Origin: Gallionellaceae bacterium
Lineage (GTDB): Bacteria; Pseudomonadota; Gammaproteobacteria; Burkholderiales; Gallionellaceae
Length of the DNA: 7,444 nt
Reading direction: 5' to 3'
Assembly (NCBI GenBank): GCA_030646595.1
Contig: JAUSKS010000003.1
Location: forward strand, 1-7,444
Made by a program: the position numbers and the translations under genes. Position 1 is the stretch's first letter; each line of letters starts with the position of its first letter. Positions 1 to 7,015 of this stretch are shown in pieces. The notes under the pieces were generated by a model. It worked only from the letters and a program-made list of their open reading frames with translations, was not told the DNA's origin and ran no database searches.

Positions 1-723
1 GGTAGCGATCAGCATCAAGGCATCGTTGGTGGAAGTGTCGCCATCTACAGTGATGCAGTTGAACGAGACATTACACGCATGCGCCACCATCTGTTGCAAC
101 AGCGGCTGTGTCACCGCCGCATCAGTGGCAACATAGCCCAGCATGGTGGCCATATTGGGGTGAATCATGCCGGAACCTTTGGCGATACCAGTGATGGTAA
201 CTGGTACACCATTGAGCATGATTTGCTTAGAGACTGCCTTGGCCACAATGTCGGTGGTCATGATGGCATGCGCGGCGTTGAACCAGTTATCCTCGCGCAG
301 ATCGGCCATGCAGCCCGGCAATCCGGCTACCAATTTGGCCAGCGGCAGCGGCTCCATAATCACGCCGGTAGAAAATGGCAACACCTGCGCTGCCTCACAG
401 CCCAGTAGCTCGGCAACTTCAGCACAGGTGGCACGTGCAGCGGCCATGCCCGGCTCGCCAGTGCCGGCATTGGCATTGCCGGTATTGATCACCAGCGCAC
501 GTATACCTTTACCCGCCGCCAGATGTTCATGCGCCACGATGACAGGCGCGGCACAGAAACGATTTTGTGTGAACACACCCGCCACCGTGGCTTGCGCGGT
601 CAACTGCATGAGCAGCATATCTTTACGGTTGGGTTTTTTGATATTCGCTTCTGCTGTGCCCAGCAGAACGCCTTTGACCGGGAGTAATTCGGTCGCGACG
701 GGTGATGTTAAATTGACCGGCAT
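1..723 (-). CDS. argJ: ArgJ, bifunctional glutamate N-acetyltransferase/ornithine acetyltransferase (N-terminal 241 residues, cut by window edge)
   Basis: ArgJ moves the acetyl group from N-acetylornithine to glutamate in the cyclic arginine pathway; many members can also use acetyl-CoA. Reading the minus strand from the ATG at 721-723 gives 241 uninterrupted codons to the window edge, about 60% of a usual ArgJ of roughly 400 residues. Family landmarks are visible: NTGNANAGTG (residues 80-89), [10 protein letters not shown] (118-127), TTDIVAK (156-162), [16 protein letters not shown] (182-197) and [12 protein letters not shown] (223-234). T193 in MATML is the expected autocatalytic cleavage site and nucleophile, so the precursor should self-process into alpha and beta chains. 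The start is supported by an AGGAA ribosome-binding site at 733-737, 9 nt upstream. The gene follows the 143-bp palindromic element, so it may be transcribed separately from the secA unit. The family call is nearly certain. Whether the enzyme is bifunctional or only an ornithine acetyltransferase cannot be told from sequence. Confidence 0.96.
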   Translation of the reverse strand, partial: MPVNLTSPVATELLPVKGVLLGTAEANIKKPNRKDMLLMQLTAQATVAGVFTQNRFCAAPVIVAHEHLAAGKGIRALVINTGNANAGTGEPGMAAARATCAEVAELLGCEAAQVLPFSTGVIMEPLPLAKLVAGLPGCMADLREDNWFNAAHAIMTTDIVAKAVSKQIMLNGVPVTITGIAKGSGMIHPNMATMLGYVATDAAVTQPLLQQMVAHACNVSFNCITVDGDTSTNDALMLIAT

Positions 724-772
724 GAAAAATAATTCCTGATTAATTGGGGGAGGGTTCTATTGTGAAAAGAGT

Positions 773-915
773 AACAGTTGATTGAAAAACGTAGCGAGCG
801 CAGCCAAGACAAGGCGCGAAAGGCCGAAAAAGCGGAATGTATGATTTATACATGAGCATTTTGAGGCCTTTCGCAACGCCGTATTGGCAAGCGCAGTAGT
901 TTTGCAACAACTGTT
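773..915. repeat. Palindromic intergenic element (imperfect inverted repeat, about 143 bp)
   Basis: The whole interval folds on itself. The outer ends are AACAGTTG (773-780) and its complement CAACTGTT (908-915). An inner 10-nt block GCGAAAGGCC (816-825) is matched by GGCCTTTCGC (865-874). The centre is ATGTAT-GATTT-ATACAT (837-853). Between these blocks the arms agree with small gaps, for example GCGCAGCCAAGAC against GCGCTTGCCAATAC when the right arm is reverse-complemented. No ORF of note lies inside. The right end abuts the TAA of the upstream gene (916-918), and about 50 bp of ordinary spacer separate the left end from argJ. The architecture is that of a dispersed palindromic intergenic repeat or small non-autonomous element. 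The arm sequence also resembles intergenic repeats I remember from betaproteobacteria, but copy number cannot be seen in one window. As RNA it would form a long hairpin between the two minus-strand genes. Confidence 0.8.
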
Positions 916-1416
916 TTAGTAGCGACCACCTTGCTGGAATATGTAGTTACTCATTTCGACTGACTGCATATTCATGCGCCGCACAATGCCATGCACATGA
1001 CGCACAACACCACGCATCACGTAGTACACGATGGCGGGATTAGTAGTGAGGAAAGATTCCAGACGGGAGCGTTCCAGCAATAATACCTTGCTGTCTGTTG
1101 TGGCTTGCACGGTGGCGCTAATCTGCGCCGCTGTTCCGCCCACGAAGGTGATGATGCCCGCCAGATCTCCCGGTTGCAGCAGATGCAGGGTGGCTTTCTC
1201 GCCACCCATGGTGGCAGTGGCTTCTACTTTACCGGTAGCCAATATCATCAGCGTGTTTCTCAGCCTGCTATCGCCGGGCTGGAGCAGAAATTCACCTTCC
1301 TTGTATTCATGCACGGTTATGATATTAGCCAAGGTTTCAATTTCTGCATCACGCAGCTCCTCAGTCAAGGTCGAGGTATGCAGGGTCTGCAAAATCAAGT
1401 CATCTGTCGTCATCAT
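916..1416 (-). CDS. Small cyclic-nucleotide-binding-fold protein (Crp-type beta-roll, no DNA-binding domain)
   Basis: This 166-residue protein is predicted to be cytosolic, and its role is unknown. A short helical start (residues 5-32) leads into a cNMP-binding beta-roll at about 36-125: YKEGEFLLQPGD (38-49), TLMILATGKVEA (55-66), LLQPGDLAGI (79-88), SATVQA (100-105) and KVLLLERSRLESFL (110-123). A C-terminal helix (about 128-150) and a short tail ending GGRY follow. No helix-turn-helix is present, so it is not a Crp/Fnr regulator by itself. The phosphate-binding cassette is degenerate: the usual glutamate after the PGD-like turn and the arginine before SATV are absent, so canonical cAMP or cGMP binding is doubtful. 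The gene starts 26 nt after the secA stop and is probably cotranscribed with it. The start may be the second ATG (1411-1413), because GGGAG at 1420-1424 lies 6 nt from it but only 3 nt from the first. The fold call is firm; the function is not. Confidence 0.87.
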   Translation of the reverse strand: MMTTDDLILQTLHTSTLTEELRDAEIETLANIITVHEYKEGEFLLQPGDSRLRNTLMILATGKVEATATMGGEKATLHLLQPGDLAGIITFVGGTAAQISATVQATTDSKVLLLERSRLESFLTTNPAIVYYVMRGVVRHVHGIVRRMNMQSVEMSNYIFQQGGRY

Positions 1417-1419
1417 TTT

Positions 1420-1424
1420 CTCCC
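1420..1424 (-). promoter_or_regulatory. Ribosome-binding site that bears on the start choice of the cyclic-nucleotide-fold gene
   Basis: The minus strand reads GGGAG-AAA-ATG-ATG. The spacing is 3 nt to the first ATG (1414-1416) and 6 nt to the second (1411-1413). The second is nearer the usual distance, which would give a 165-residue protein. The difference is one methionine. Confidence 0.55.
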
Positions 1425-1442
1425 AACAATAAAGTATTTCTA

Positions 1443-4166
1443 TCAGCTTAACTTACCGTGACACTGTTTATATTTTTTTCCAGAGCCACAAGGGCAAGGA
1501 TCGTTACGGCCAATTTTGCCACCTGGACGCACAAAAGGTTTGTGTTCCGATGTATCTTCCGTTGCAGCCAAGGCTTCTTCGTAATCAGAATGGTGATACT
1601 GCACATTTTCCGGTACGGCGGGTGCTTCTACCGCCTCTATTGCCTGCTCATTCCGTATCTGTACATTCATCAAAATGCGGGTGACTTCGCGCTTGATTGC
1701 TTCCAGCATATGGGAGAATAATTCAAACGCTTCGCGCTTGTATTCCTGCTTGGGATTTTTTTGCGCATAGCCGCGCAGGTGTATGCCTTGACGCAAGTGG
1801 TCCAGTGCGGCCAGATGCTCGCGCCAATGGGTATCCAGGCTTTGCAACATGACCATGCGCTCATACTGGTGCATCACTTCTGCCCCGACCTGGTCTACCT
1901 TGGCCTGGTATTGTTGCTGCGCGGCTTGTACTACACGGTCGCGCAGACCGGCTTCATCCAGCTTTTTATCTTGCTCCAGCCATTGCACCAGTGGCAGACT
2001 CAATTGAAATTCGGCTACCAGCGCTTGTTCCAGTGCAGGAACATTCCATTGCTCTTCCATGCTTTGCGGCACGATATATTCATTGATGTAATCGTTCATC
2101 ACGGTATCGCGCATCGCGGCGATAGTTTCGGAAATGTCCGCGCTTTCCAGCAGTTCATTACGCTGCTGATAGATGACCTTGCGCTGATCGTTGGCCACAT
2201 CGTCGTATTCCAGTATCTGCTTGCGCATATCAAAGTTGCGCGCCTCCACCTTGCGCTGCGCATTTTCGATGGCGCGGGTCACCCACGGATGTTCTATGGC
2301 CTCCCCTTCCGGCAATTTGAATTTGTTCATGATCGCTGCCACGCGGTCGGAGGCAAAAATGCGCAGCAAGGGATCTTCCAGCGATAAATAAAAACGGCTG
2401 GAGCCTGGGTCGCCTTGGCGACCGGCTCGGCCGCGCAACTGGTTATCCACGCGCCGCGATTCATGCCGCTCGGTACCGATGATATGCAGTCCACCGCTGG
2501 CTACCACTTGCTCATGTATCGGCTGCCATGCAGCACGTAATTCCGCAATGCGTTGCGCACGTGTTGCATCGTCCAGGCTGGTATCCATGCGCAGCAATTC
2601 AATCGGCTTTTCCACATTACCGCCGAGCACAATATCGGTACCGCGTCCGGCCATGTTGGTGGCAATAGTGATCATTTTCGGGCTGCCTGCCTGCGCAATA
2701 ATTTCGGCTTCGCGCGCATGTTGTTTGGCATTCAGTACTTGGTGCGGCAGTTTTTCCTTGTCCAGCAATTGCGACAGCAACTCCGATGTTTCGATCGAAG
2801 TGGTACCGACCAGCACTGGCTGACCGCGCTGGTAGCAATCCTTGATGTCCAGGATAGCGGCCTGATATTTCTCCTTCATGGTGAGATAAACCCGGTCCAT
2901 CAGGTCTTTGCGTATCGTAGGCAGGTGCGGCGGAATAATGACCGTTTCCAGGTTGTATATCTGCTGGAATTCGAACGCTTCGGTATCTGCTGTGCCGGTC
3001 ATACCGGCCAGTTTGTTATATAAGCGGAAATAATTCTGGAAAGTGATGGAAGCCAGCGTCTGATTTTCCTTCTGAATGGCCGCGCCTTCCTTGGCTTCCA
3101 CGGCTTGATGCAAGCCATCCGACCAACGCCGCCCGGCCATCAAGCGGCCTGTAAATTCATCCACAATAACGACTTCACCATCCTGCACCACATAATGCTG
3201 ATCGCGGTGATACAAAGCATGGGCACGTAACGCAGCATACAGGTGATGAATCAGGGTAATGTTGGCCGGGTCATACAAACTGCCGCCAGCAGGCAACAAC
3301 CCGGCTTGACTGAGCAATGTTTCAGCATGTTCATGTCCGCTTTCGGTGAGCAGTATCTGATTATTTTTTTCATCTACACTGTAGTCACCCGTAGCGCCTT
3401 CGGTACCCTCTTCTTCCTTCTGGCGCATCAGTTGCGGCACCAGTTTGTCCATGCGCGTATAGACATCCACATTATCTTCAGCCTGGCCGGAAATAATCAG
3501 CGGGGTGCGCGCTTCATCTATCAGGATGGAATCCACCTCATCCACAATGGCAAAATTCAGTTTGCGCTGAAACCGTTCGGTAGCCTGCGTGGCCATATTG
3601 TCGCGCAGGTAATCAAAGCCGAATTCATTATTGGTGCCATAGGTAATGTCCGCTGCATACGCCGCCTGTTTATCGGCATAATCCATTTGCGACAGTATCA
3701 CCCCCACGGATAAACCGAGGAAACGATAAAGCCTGCCCATCCATTCAGCGTCGCGTGCAGCCAGATAATCATTCACTGTAACCACATGCACACCGTTGCC
3801 GGATAATGCGTTTAAATAGGCAGGCAAAGTCGCCATCAGGGTCTTACCCTCGCCGGTACGCATCTCGGAAATTTTGCCATGATGTAGCGCAATGCCGCCT
3901 ATCAGTTGCTCATCAAAGTGCCGCATCTGCAATACCCGCCTGCTGGCTTCTCGCACTACGGCAAAAGCTTCGGGCAACAGCGTATCCAGGGACACGCCTT
4001 GCTGAAAGCGCTGCTTGAAAGTTTCGGTCTTGCCACGTAAATCTTCATCCGACAGCTGTGTCAGGCTTTTTTCAAGGGCGTTAATGGCTGATACAGATAG
4101 CCTATATTGTTTAAGCAGCCGGTCATTGCGGCTACCGAAAATACTTTTCAGTAAGTTGGAAATCAT
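1443..4166 (-). CDS. secA: SecA, preprotein translocase ATPase
   Basis: SecA is the motor that drives unfolded preproteins through the SecYEG channel using ATP, cycling between cytosol and inner membrane. The gene is full length at 907 residues (E. coli SecA has 901). Walker A is MRTGEGKT (102-109, K108) and Walker B is DEVD (209-212), at the same numbers as in E. coli. [17 protein letters not shown] (175-191) and MTGTAD (389-394) follow. NBD2 carries [10 protein letters not shown] (453-462), [14 protein letters not shown] (503-516) and the [14 protein letters not shown] block (577-590). The helical scaffold and wing span about 610-835. The C-terminal tail has a variable linker (about 841-880) and then [13 protein letters not shown], with zinc ligands C891, C893, C902 and H903, the SecB- and lipid-binding element. 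The start at 4164-4166 has a weak GGAAAA ribosome-binding site (4174-4179). A terminator lies 47 nt upstream, so secA probably has its own promoter, which I could not place with confidence. No secM-like arrest gene is present. Confidence 0.99.
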   Translation of the reverse strand: MISNLLKSIFGSRNDRLLKQYRLSVSAINALEKSLTQLSDEDLRGKTETFKQRFQQGVSLDTLLPEAFAVVREASRRVLQMRHFDEQLIGGIALHHGKISEMRTGEGKTLMATLPAYLNALSGNGVHVVTVNDYLAARDAEWMGRLYRFLGLSVGVILSQMDYADKQAAYAADITYGTNNEFGFDYLRDNMATQATERFQRKLNFAIVDEVDSILIDEARTPLIISGQAEDNVDVYTRMDKLVPQLMRQKEEEGTEGATGDYSVDEKNNQILLTESGHEHAETLLSQAGLLPAGGSLYDPANITLIHHLYAALRAHALYHRDQHYVVQDGEVVIVDEFTGRLMAGRRWSDGLHQAVEAKEGAAIQKENQTLASITFQNYFRLYNKLAGMTGTADTEAFEFQQIYNLETVIIPPHLPTIRKDLMDRVYLTMKEKYQAAILDIKDCYQRGQPVLVGTTSIETSELLSQLLDKEKLPHQVLNAKQHAREAEIIAQAGSPKMITIATNMAGRGTDIVLGGNVEKPIELLRMDTSLDDATRAQRIAELRAAWQPIHEQVVASGGLHIIGTERHESRRVDNQLRGRAGRQGDPGSSRFYLSLEDPLLRIFASDRVAAIMNKFKLPEGEAIEHPWVTRAIENAQRKVEARNFDMRKQILEYDDVANDQRKVIYQQRNELLESADISETIAAMRDTVMNDYINEYIVPQSMEEQWNVPALEQALVAEFQLSLPLVQWLEQDKKLDEAGLRDRVVQAAQQQYQAKVDQVGAEVMHQYERMVMLQSLDTHWREHLAALDHLRQGIHLRGYAQKNPKQEYKREAFELFSHMLEAIKREVTRILMNVQIRNEQAIEAVEAPAVPENVQYHHSDYEEALAATEDTSEHKPFVRPGGKIGRNDPCPCGSGKKYKQCHGKLS

Positions 4167-4213
4167 GTTTGAATTTTCCGGATTTTATGGAAACTGAATG
4201 CGATGCCTTAAAT

Positions 4214-4242
4214 AAAAAAGGTGAGGCAACCCGCACCTCACC
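4214..4242 (-). terminator. Rho-independent terminator downstream of the M23 peptidase gene
   Basis: Read on the minus strand, GGTGAGG (4236-4242) pairs with CCTCACC (4220-4226) around a 9-nt loop and is followed directly by six T residues (4214-4219) and further A/T. One extra G-U pair at the base is possible. It lies 22 nt past the TAG of the M23 gene and 47 nt before the secA ATG, so it should separate the two transcripts, fully or partly. The mirror orientation has no T-run, so termination is one-way. Confidence 0.85.
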
Positions 4243-4264
4243 CTTGCGCGAAACTGGTAACCGT

Positions 4265-5185
4265 CTAACCCATGGTGTCTTTCAGAAAACGCTGGGGATT
4301 TTGGGCGACCCCCTTGAATCTCACTTCAAAGTGCAGGTGATTGCCGGTAGATCGTCCGGTACTGCCCACCTTGGCAATGTCCTGTCCGCGCCGTACCACT
4401 TGCCCCACTTTAACTACCAGGCTGGAAGCATGGGCATAACGTGTAACAACATCATTGCCATGATCAATTTCCACCATATTACCATACTGTGGATGTAAAC
4501 CCGCATACACCACAATGCCACCGATTGCCGCCTTAATAGGCGTACCCTCCGGCATCACGTAATCTACCCCTTCATGCATCGCATTCTGCCCAGTAAATGG
4601 GTCTATGCGCCAGCCGAAGTTGGAGGAAAACCAGCCTTCGCTGATCGGGGCGACCGAAGGAAGCAGCTTCTTGTTTAATCTGTCCTGTGTTACCAGAGTT
4701 TCCAGCGCCACCAGCTTGTCATTGCGGTCATTCAGCAAAACCGACAAACTGGATAATTGCTGATCCATATTAACCAGAGAAACATCTGGTTGCGTAGGGG
4801 GGATGAAAGGGCCACCTTGCGCAGGCATCTGGTTAAAGCTGAATTCCTGTGGCTTGATGCCGGTCAGTTTGGCCAGGCGCGCACCCAAGCTATCCAGTCG
4901 CAATAACTGGGATTGCATCTGACCCAAGCGCATGGCCATGGTGTCCATGCCCTCGCGAAAATAGGATTGTTGCTTTTGCTGCCCCTCAGTTTGCACTGTG
5001 GCCAGCCAGCTACGCATTTCAGTGCTCAATGCTCCTGGCTGAAAGCGTACAATCAAATATTGTGCTGAAAATACAGCTGCCAGAAATAGTCCCGATACCA
5101 ATAGGCCAATCAACAGAAGATGAATGCCATTGATCCGAATACTATGTGCTTTTGCAAAACGGTTGGAAACTAGAATAATATTCAT
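4265..5185 (-). CDS. M23-family (LytM/peptidoglycan DD-endopeptidase-type) membrane-anchored metallopeptidase
   Basis: The protein has 306 residues. A short basic cytosolic start is followed by one membrane segment at about 22-46 (IHLLLIGLLVSGLFLAAVF), then a periplasmic stretch rich in Q, L and R that is likely helical or coiled-coil (about 55-110), a second helical stretch (about 138-172), and a C-terminal M23 domain (about 185-300). The zinc ligands of the family are all present: H204 and D208 in MHEGVD, and H285 in NHLHFEVR (HxH, 283-285). H252 in RYAHAS is the expected catalytic histidine. An active peptidase cutting peptide cross-links of peptidoglycan is therefore plausible, although many long-linker members instead activate amidases. 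The start is supported by AAGGA at 5194-5198, 8 nt upstream. The gene diverges from the DUF721 gene and precedes secA behind a terminator. I recall this gene next to secA in other betaproteobacteria; any functional link to Sec export is inference. Confidence 0.95.
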   Translation of the reverse strand: MNIILVSNRFAKAHSIRINGIHLLLIGLLVSGLFLAAVFSAQYLIVRFQPGALSTEMRSWLATVQTEGQQKQQSYFREGMDTMAMRLGQMQSQLLRLDSLGARLAKLTGIKPQEFSFNQMPAQGGPFIPPTQPDVSLVNMDQQLSSLSVLLNDRNDKLVALETLVTQDRLNKKLLPSVAPISEGWFSSNFGWRIDPFTGQNAMHEGVDYVMPEGTPIKAAIGGIVVYAGLHPQYGNMVEIDHGNDVVTRYAHASSLVVKVGQVVRRGQDIAKVGSTGRSTGNHLHFEVRFKGVAQNPQRFLKDTMG

Positions 5186-5198
5186 ATTCCTCTTCCTT

Positions 5199-5204
5199 TA
5201 TAAT
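5199..5204 (+). promoter_or_regulatory. Candidate -10 box for the DUF721 gene
   Basis: TATAAT, a perfect sigma-70 -10 hexamer, sits 12 nt before the GTG start at 5217. That would place transcription start around 5210-5212 and leave almost no leader. No good -35 box is visible at 16-18 nt spacing (the sequence there is AT-rich, TAATAT); TTGGAA at 5163-5168 is too far away. The box overlaps the leader of the divergent M23 gene. It may be a chance match in AT-rich DNA. Confidence 0.4.
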
Positions 5205-5216
5205 TAAGCTGACGCA

Positions 5217-5639
5217 GTGCCACAACGTTTAAATTCATATTTCCACGCCAGTCACGAACTGCATCAACTATCCCACCAGGTAGCGCAGCTTGTTGCATTG
5301 CAACGGCATTATGAACATTTTGCACCTGCCCCCTTGGTACTTGCCAGCCATGTAGTGCAGCTGGCCCAACAAACTCTGGTAATAGCCGCCAATAACAGCG
5401 CTGTAGCAGCCAAATTACGTCAGCTTTCCCCACGTTTGACGCAATATTTCCAAGATAACGGTCACGAGATTACTGGAATTCAGGTCAAGGTACAAGTTAG
5501 CTCGTCGCCTCCTGCCCGCCGTTCATCCCCCCTCACCCTGAGCCTGGTTGCCCAGCAAAAGCTGGTTATGCTGGCGGAAAATCTGTCCGATTCCCCATTG
5601 AAAAAGGCTATACAGCGGCTTGCCCGGCGTGCCAAGTAG
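5217..5639 (+). CDS. DUF721 (DciA-like) protein
   Basis: This 140-residue protein is rich in Q, L and A. The DUF721 pattern is clear: an N-terminal amphipathic region (LHQLSHQVAQLVALQRHYEHFAP, about 15-37), then LVLASHVVQLAQQTLVIAANNSAVAAKLRQLSPRL (about 40-74), where the family has its short beta strand and the AAKLRQL helix, and ITGIQVKVQV (85-94). The C-terminal helix ENLSDSPLKKAIQRLARR (121-138) is typical of short betaproteobacterial members. DciA proteins help load or operate the replicative helicase DnaB in bacteria that lack DnaC; applying that role here is by family, not shown. The start must be GTG at 5217, because an in-frame stop lies at 5205-5207 and no ATG falls between. No strong ribosome-binding site is visible. 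The gene is divergent from the M23 gene with 31 nt between the starts, and is followed by a bidirectional terminator. Confidence 0.88.
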   Translation: MPQRLNSYFHASHELHQLSHQVAQLVALQRHYEHFAPAPLVLASHVVQLAQQTLVIAANNSAVAAKLRQLSPRLTQYFQDNGHEITGIQVKVQVSSSPPARRSSPLTLSLVAQQKLVMLAENLSDSPLKKAIQRLARRAK

Positions 5640-5673
5640 TAGTGATTCCTTTGTAAACAACCTCTTTTGGATA

Positions 5674-5711
5674 TAAAAAGGCCGTTTCCACTAGTGGAAA
5701 CGGCCTTTTTA
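5674..5711. terminator. Bidirectional rho-independent terminator, perfect 38-bp palindrome
   Basis: The 38 bp are exactly self-complementary: GGCCGTTTCCA (5680-5690), a CTAG loop (5691-5694) and TGGAAACGGCC (5695-5705), with an A5 tract on the left and a T5 tract on the right. A transcript from either strand therefore gives an 11-bp GC-rich stem followed by a U run. It lies 34 nt after the DUF721 stop and 98 nt after the methyltransferase stop, between convergent genes, which fits use from both sides. Confidence 0.95.
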
Positions 5712-5809
5712 ACAGTGACACCTGTTATCTGGACACCGTCCCAGCTTCAAATCGTACGCACAGAGCCATCATCCAGCGTGGTCTGGATTCTCACTGAGCA
5801 TGCCAATAC

Positions 5810-6961
5810 TTACAGCAAGCGCGACTTGTCTCCCGTTATAAATCCCGCCAATGGCCCATCCAGACCTTTGCCCAACGCAATAATTTTAAACAGCTCGCCC
5901 ATTTCTGCCGGACTGGTCAGCTTTTGTAATTGCGCAGCAAGCGGCAGGTATTCACGCACACTTTGTGGGTCCATGTCTGCCAGTAAATCGGTAATGCCGC
6001 AATTAATCAGGAAAGAGGCTTGCGTGGTGTAGCCATACAGATGCAGACCTGCATCAATCGCTGCTTCGGCGATGGCGGTGAAATCTACGTGCGCGGTGAT
6101 GTCCTGCAAGCCCGGAAACCAGAAAGGATCGTCGTGGGCATGGTGGCGGTAATGGCACATCAATGTTCCGTTGACGCGTTGCGGGTGATAATACTCGCGC
6201 ATGCCGAAACCATAATCCATGAACAACAATGCACCCCGCCGCAGGCGGTCGCTCAAGCTGCACACCAGACCGCGCGCAGCCAATGAAATTTCACTGAGGG
6301 TATCATCCGGTACTTGTATCTGTTGCGCCAGATAACGCAGGGCAGGCACCTGCGGCAAGCGTTCCTGCCATACAAAATTTTCACCCGCGCTAGCCACACC
6401 CCGTTCAATAATGCGCCCATCCGTCCATCGCACCAAATGCACGGGCAGCGCATCCAGCACTTCATTGGCAATCAGCACGCCGGAAATATTATCTGGTGGC
6501 GCATCCAGCCAATGTACGCGGCTAATAAGATGGGGCACTTGCTGTTGCAATAAAGCACGTTGCCGCTCGCGCAAATCTGCGCTGACTTCCAGGATGTCAT
6601 ACCGTTCCGGTAAATCTCCCTGACGTTCCAGTTCGCTCAATATATCGGAGGCAAGTTTGCCGCTACCTGCGCCGAGCTCAAAAATACGTGGTGCGCTTTG
6701 CGCCATGATCTCCGCCAATTGGCGCGCCAGCGCGCGACCGAACAGGGAAGAAACTTCGGATGCCGTGACAAAATCCCCCGCTTCGCCAAATTTGTGTGCA
6801 CCACCGCTGTAATAGCCCAGGCCCGGCGCATACAGGGCCAGCTCCATGAATCGTGAAAAAGGAATCCATCCGCCTTGCAAGGCTATATCGCGCAGAATTA
6901 ATTCGCGCACCTGATCGCTGTGCATTTGGGCTTCCGCAGTGGGCAATGGCAGTGAAGACAT
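5810..6961 (-). CDS. MidA/NDUFAF7-family class I SAM-dependent methyltransferase (COG1565, formerly DUF185)
   Basis: The protein has 383 residues, usual for the family. Mitochondrial NDUFAF7 methylates an arginine of a complex I subunit; the bacterial substrate is not established. Landmarks in order: GGWIPFSRFMELALYAPGLGYYSGG (30-54), FGEAGDFVTASEVSSLFGRALARQ (58-81), the SAM-binding motif I FELGAGSGKLASDIL (94-108), the acidic end of strand 2 (ILEVSADLRERQ, 123-134), IANEVLDALPVH (164-175), LLFMDYGFGMREYYHPQR (245-262), the MCHYRHHAHDDPFWFPGLQDITAHVDF block (268-294) and MGELFKIIALGKG (354-366). The start at 6959-6961 has no recognisable ribosome-binding site. A second in-frame ATG (6923-6925, M13) has GGAAG 5 nt upstream, but the LP-P-A-HS N-terminal pattern before it looks family-like, so I keep the longer form. 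The gene is convergent with DUF721 and divergent from the SDR gene. Confidence 0.95.
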   Translation of the reverse strand: MSSLPLPTAEAQMHSDQVRELILRDIALQGGWIPFSRFMELALYAPGLGYYSGGAHKFGEAGDFVTASEVSSLFGRALARQLAEIMAQSAPRIFELGAGSGKLASDILSELERQGDLPERYDILEVSADLRERQRALLQQQVPHLISRVHWLDAPPDNISGVLIANEVLDALPVHLVRWTDGRIIERGVASAGENFVWQERLPQVPALRYLAQQIQVPDDTLSEISLAARGLVCSLSDRLRRGALLFMDYGFGMREYYHPQRVNGTLMCHYRHHAHDDPFWFPGLQDITAHVDFTAIAEAAIDAGLHLYGYTTQASFLINCGITDLLADMDPQSVREYLPLAAQLQKLTSPAEMGELFKIIALGKGLDGPLAGFITGDKSRLL

Positions 6962-7005
6962 TCGAAGGGCGAAGGATGTGTTAAATTAACAGCCGCCAGT
7001 TTAAT

Positions 7006-7009
7006 GGAG
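7006..7009 (+). promoter_or_regulatory. Ribosome-binding site favouring a GTG start for the SDR gene
   Basis: GGAG lies 6 nt upstream of the GTG at 7016-7018. The in-frame ATG at 7004-7006 overlaps this motif and has no Shine-Dalgarno-like sequence ahead of it, so the GTG is the better start. Confidence 0.6.
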
Positions 7010-7015
7010 AGCAAG

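Noticed and set aside
79..739. Plus-strand reading frames of up to 190 codons opposite argJ
   Set aside because: The minus strand here encodes an unmistakable ArgJ through all 241 codons; the plus-strand translations resemble no family and are antisense shadows.
1761..2387. 208-codon plus-strand frame inside secA
   Set aside because: It lies fully antisense to conserved SecA sequence and its composition (many H, Q and L) is a by-product of SecA codon use.
2553..3713. Two further 156-codon plus-strand frames inside secA
   Set aside because: Both are antisense to the conserved motor domains, with no ribosome-binding site or recognisable motif.
4182..4187. TAAAAT as a secA -10 box on the minus strand
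   Set aside because: Transcription would start about 8 nt before the ATG, inside the ribosome-binding site, and no fair -35 lies at 16-18 nt; not listed as a feature.
5173..5183. 11-nt palindrome GAATAATATTC over the M23 start region as an operator
   Set aside because: It is too short and AT-rich, lies mostly in coding sequence, and could easily arise by chance.
5712..5809. Possible small gene or gene remnant between the bidirectional terminator and the methyltransferase stop
   Set aside because: The only open plus-strand frame continues as antisense of the methyltransferase gene, minus-strand frames I read are interrupted, and there is no ribosome-binding site or RNA-like fold.
6962..7015. 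AT-rich near-palindrome GTTAAATTAAC between the divergent methyltransferase and SDR genes as an operator or promoter
   Set aside because: It is a single short match with no clear -35/-10 pair on either strand, insufficient to call a site.
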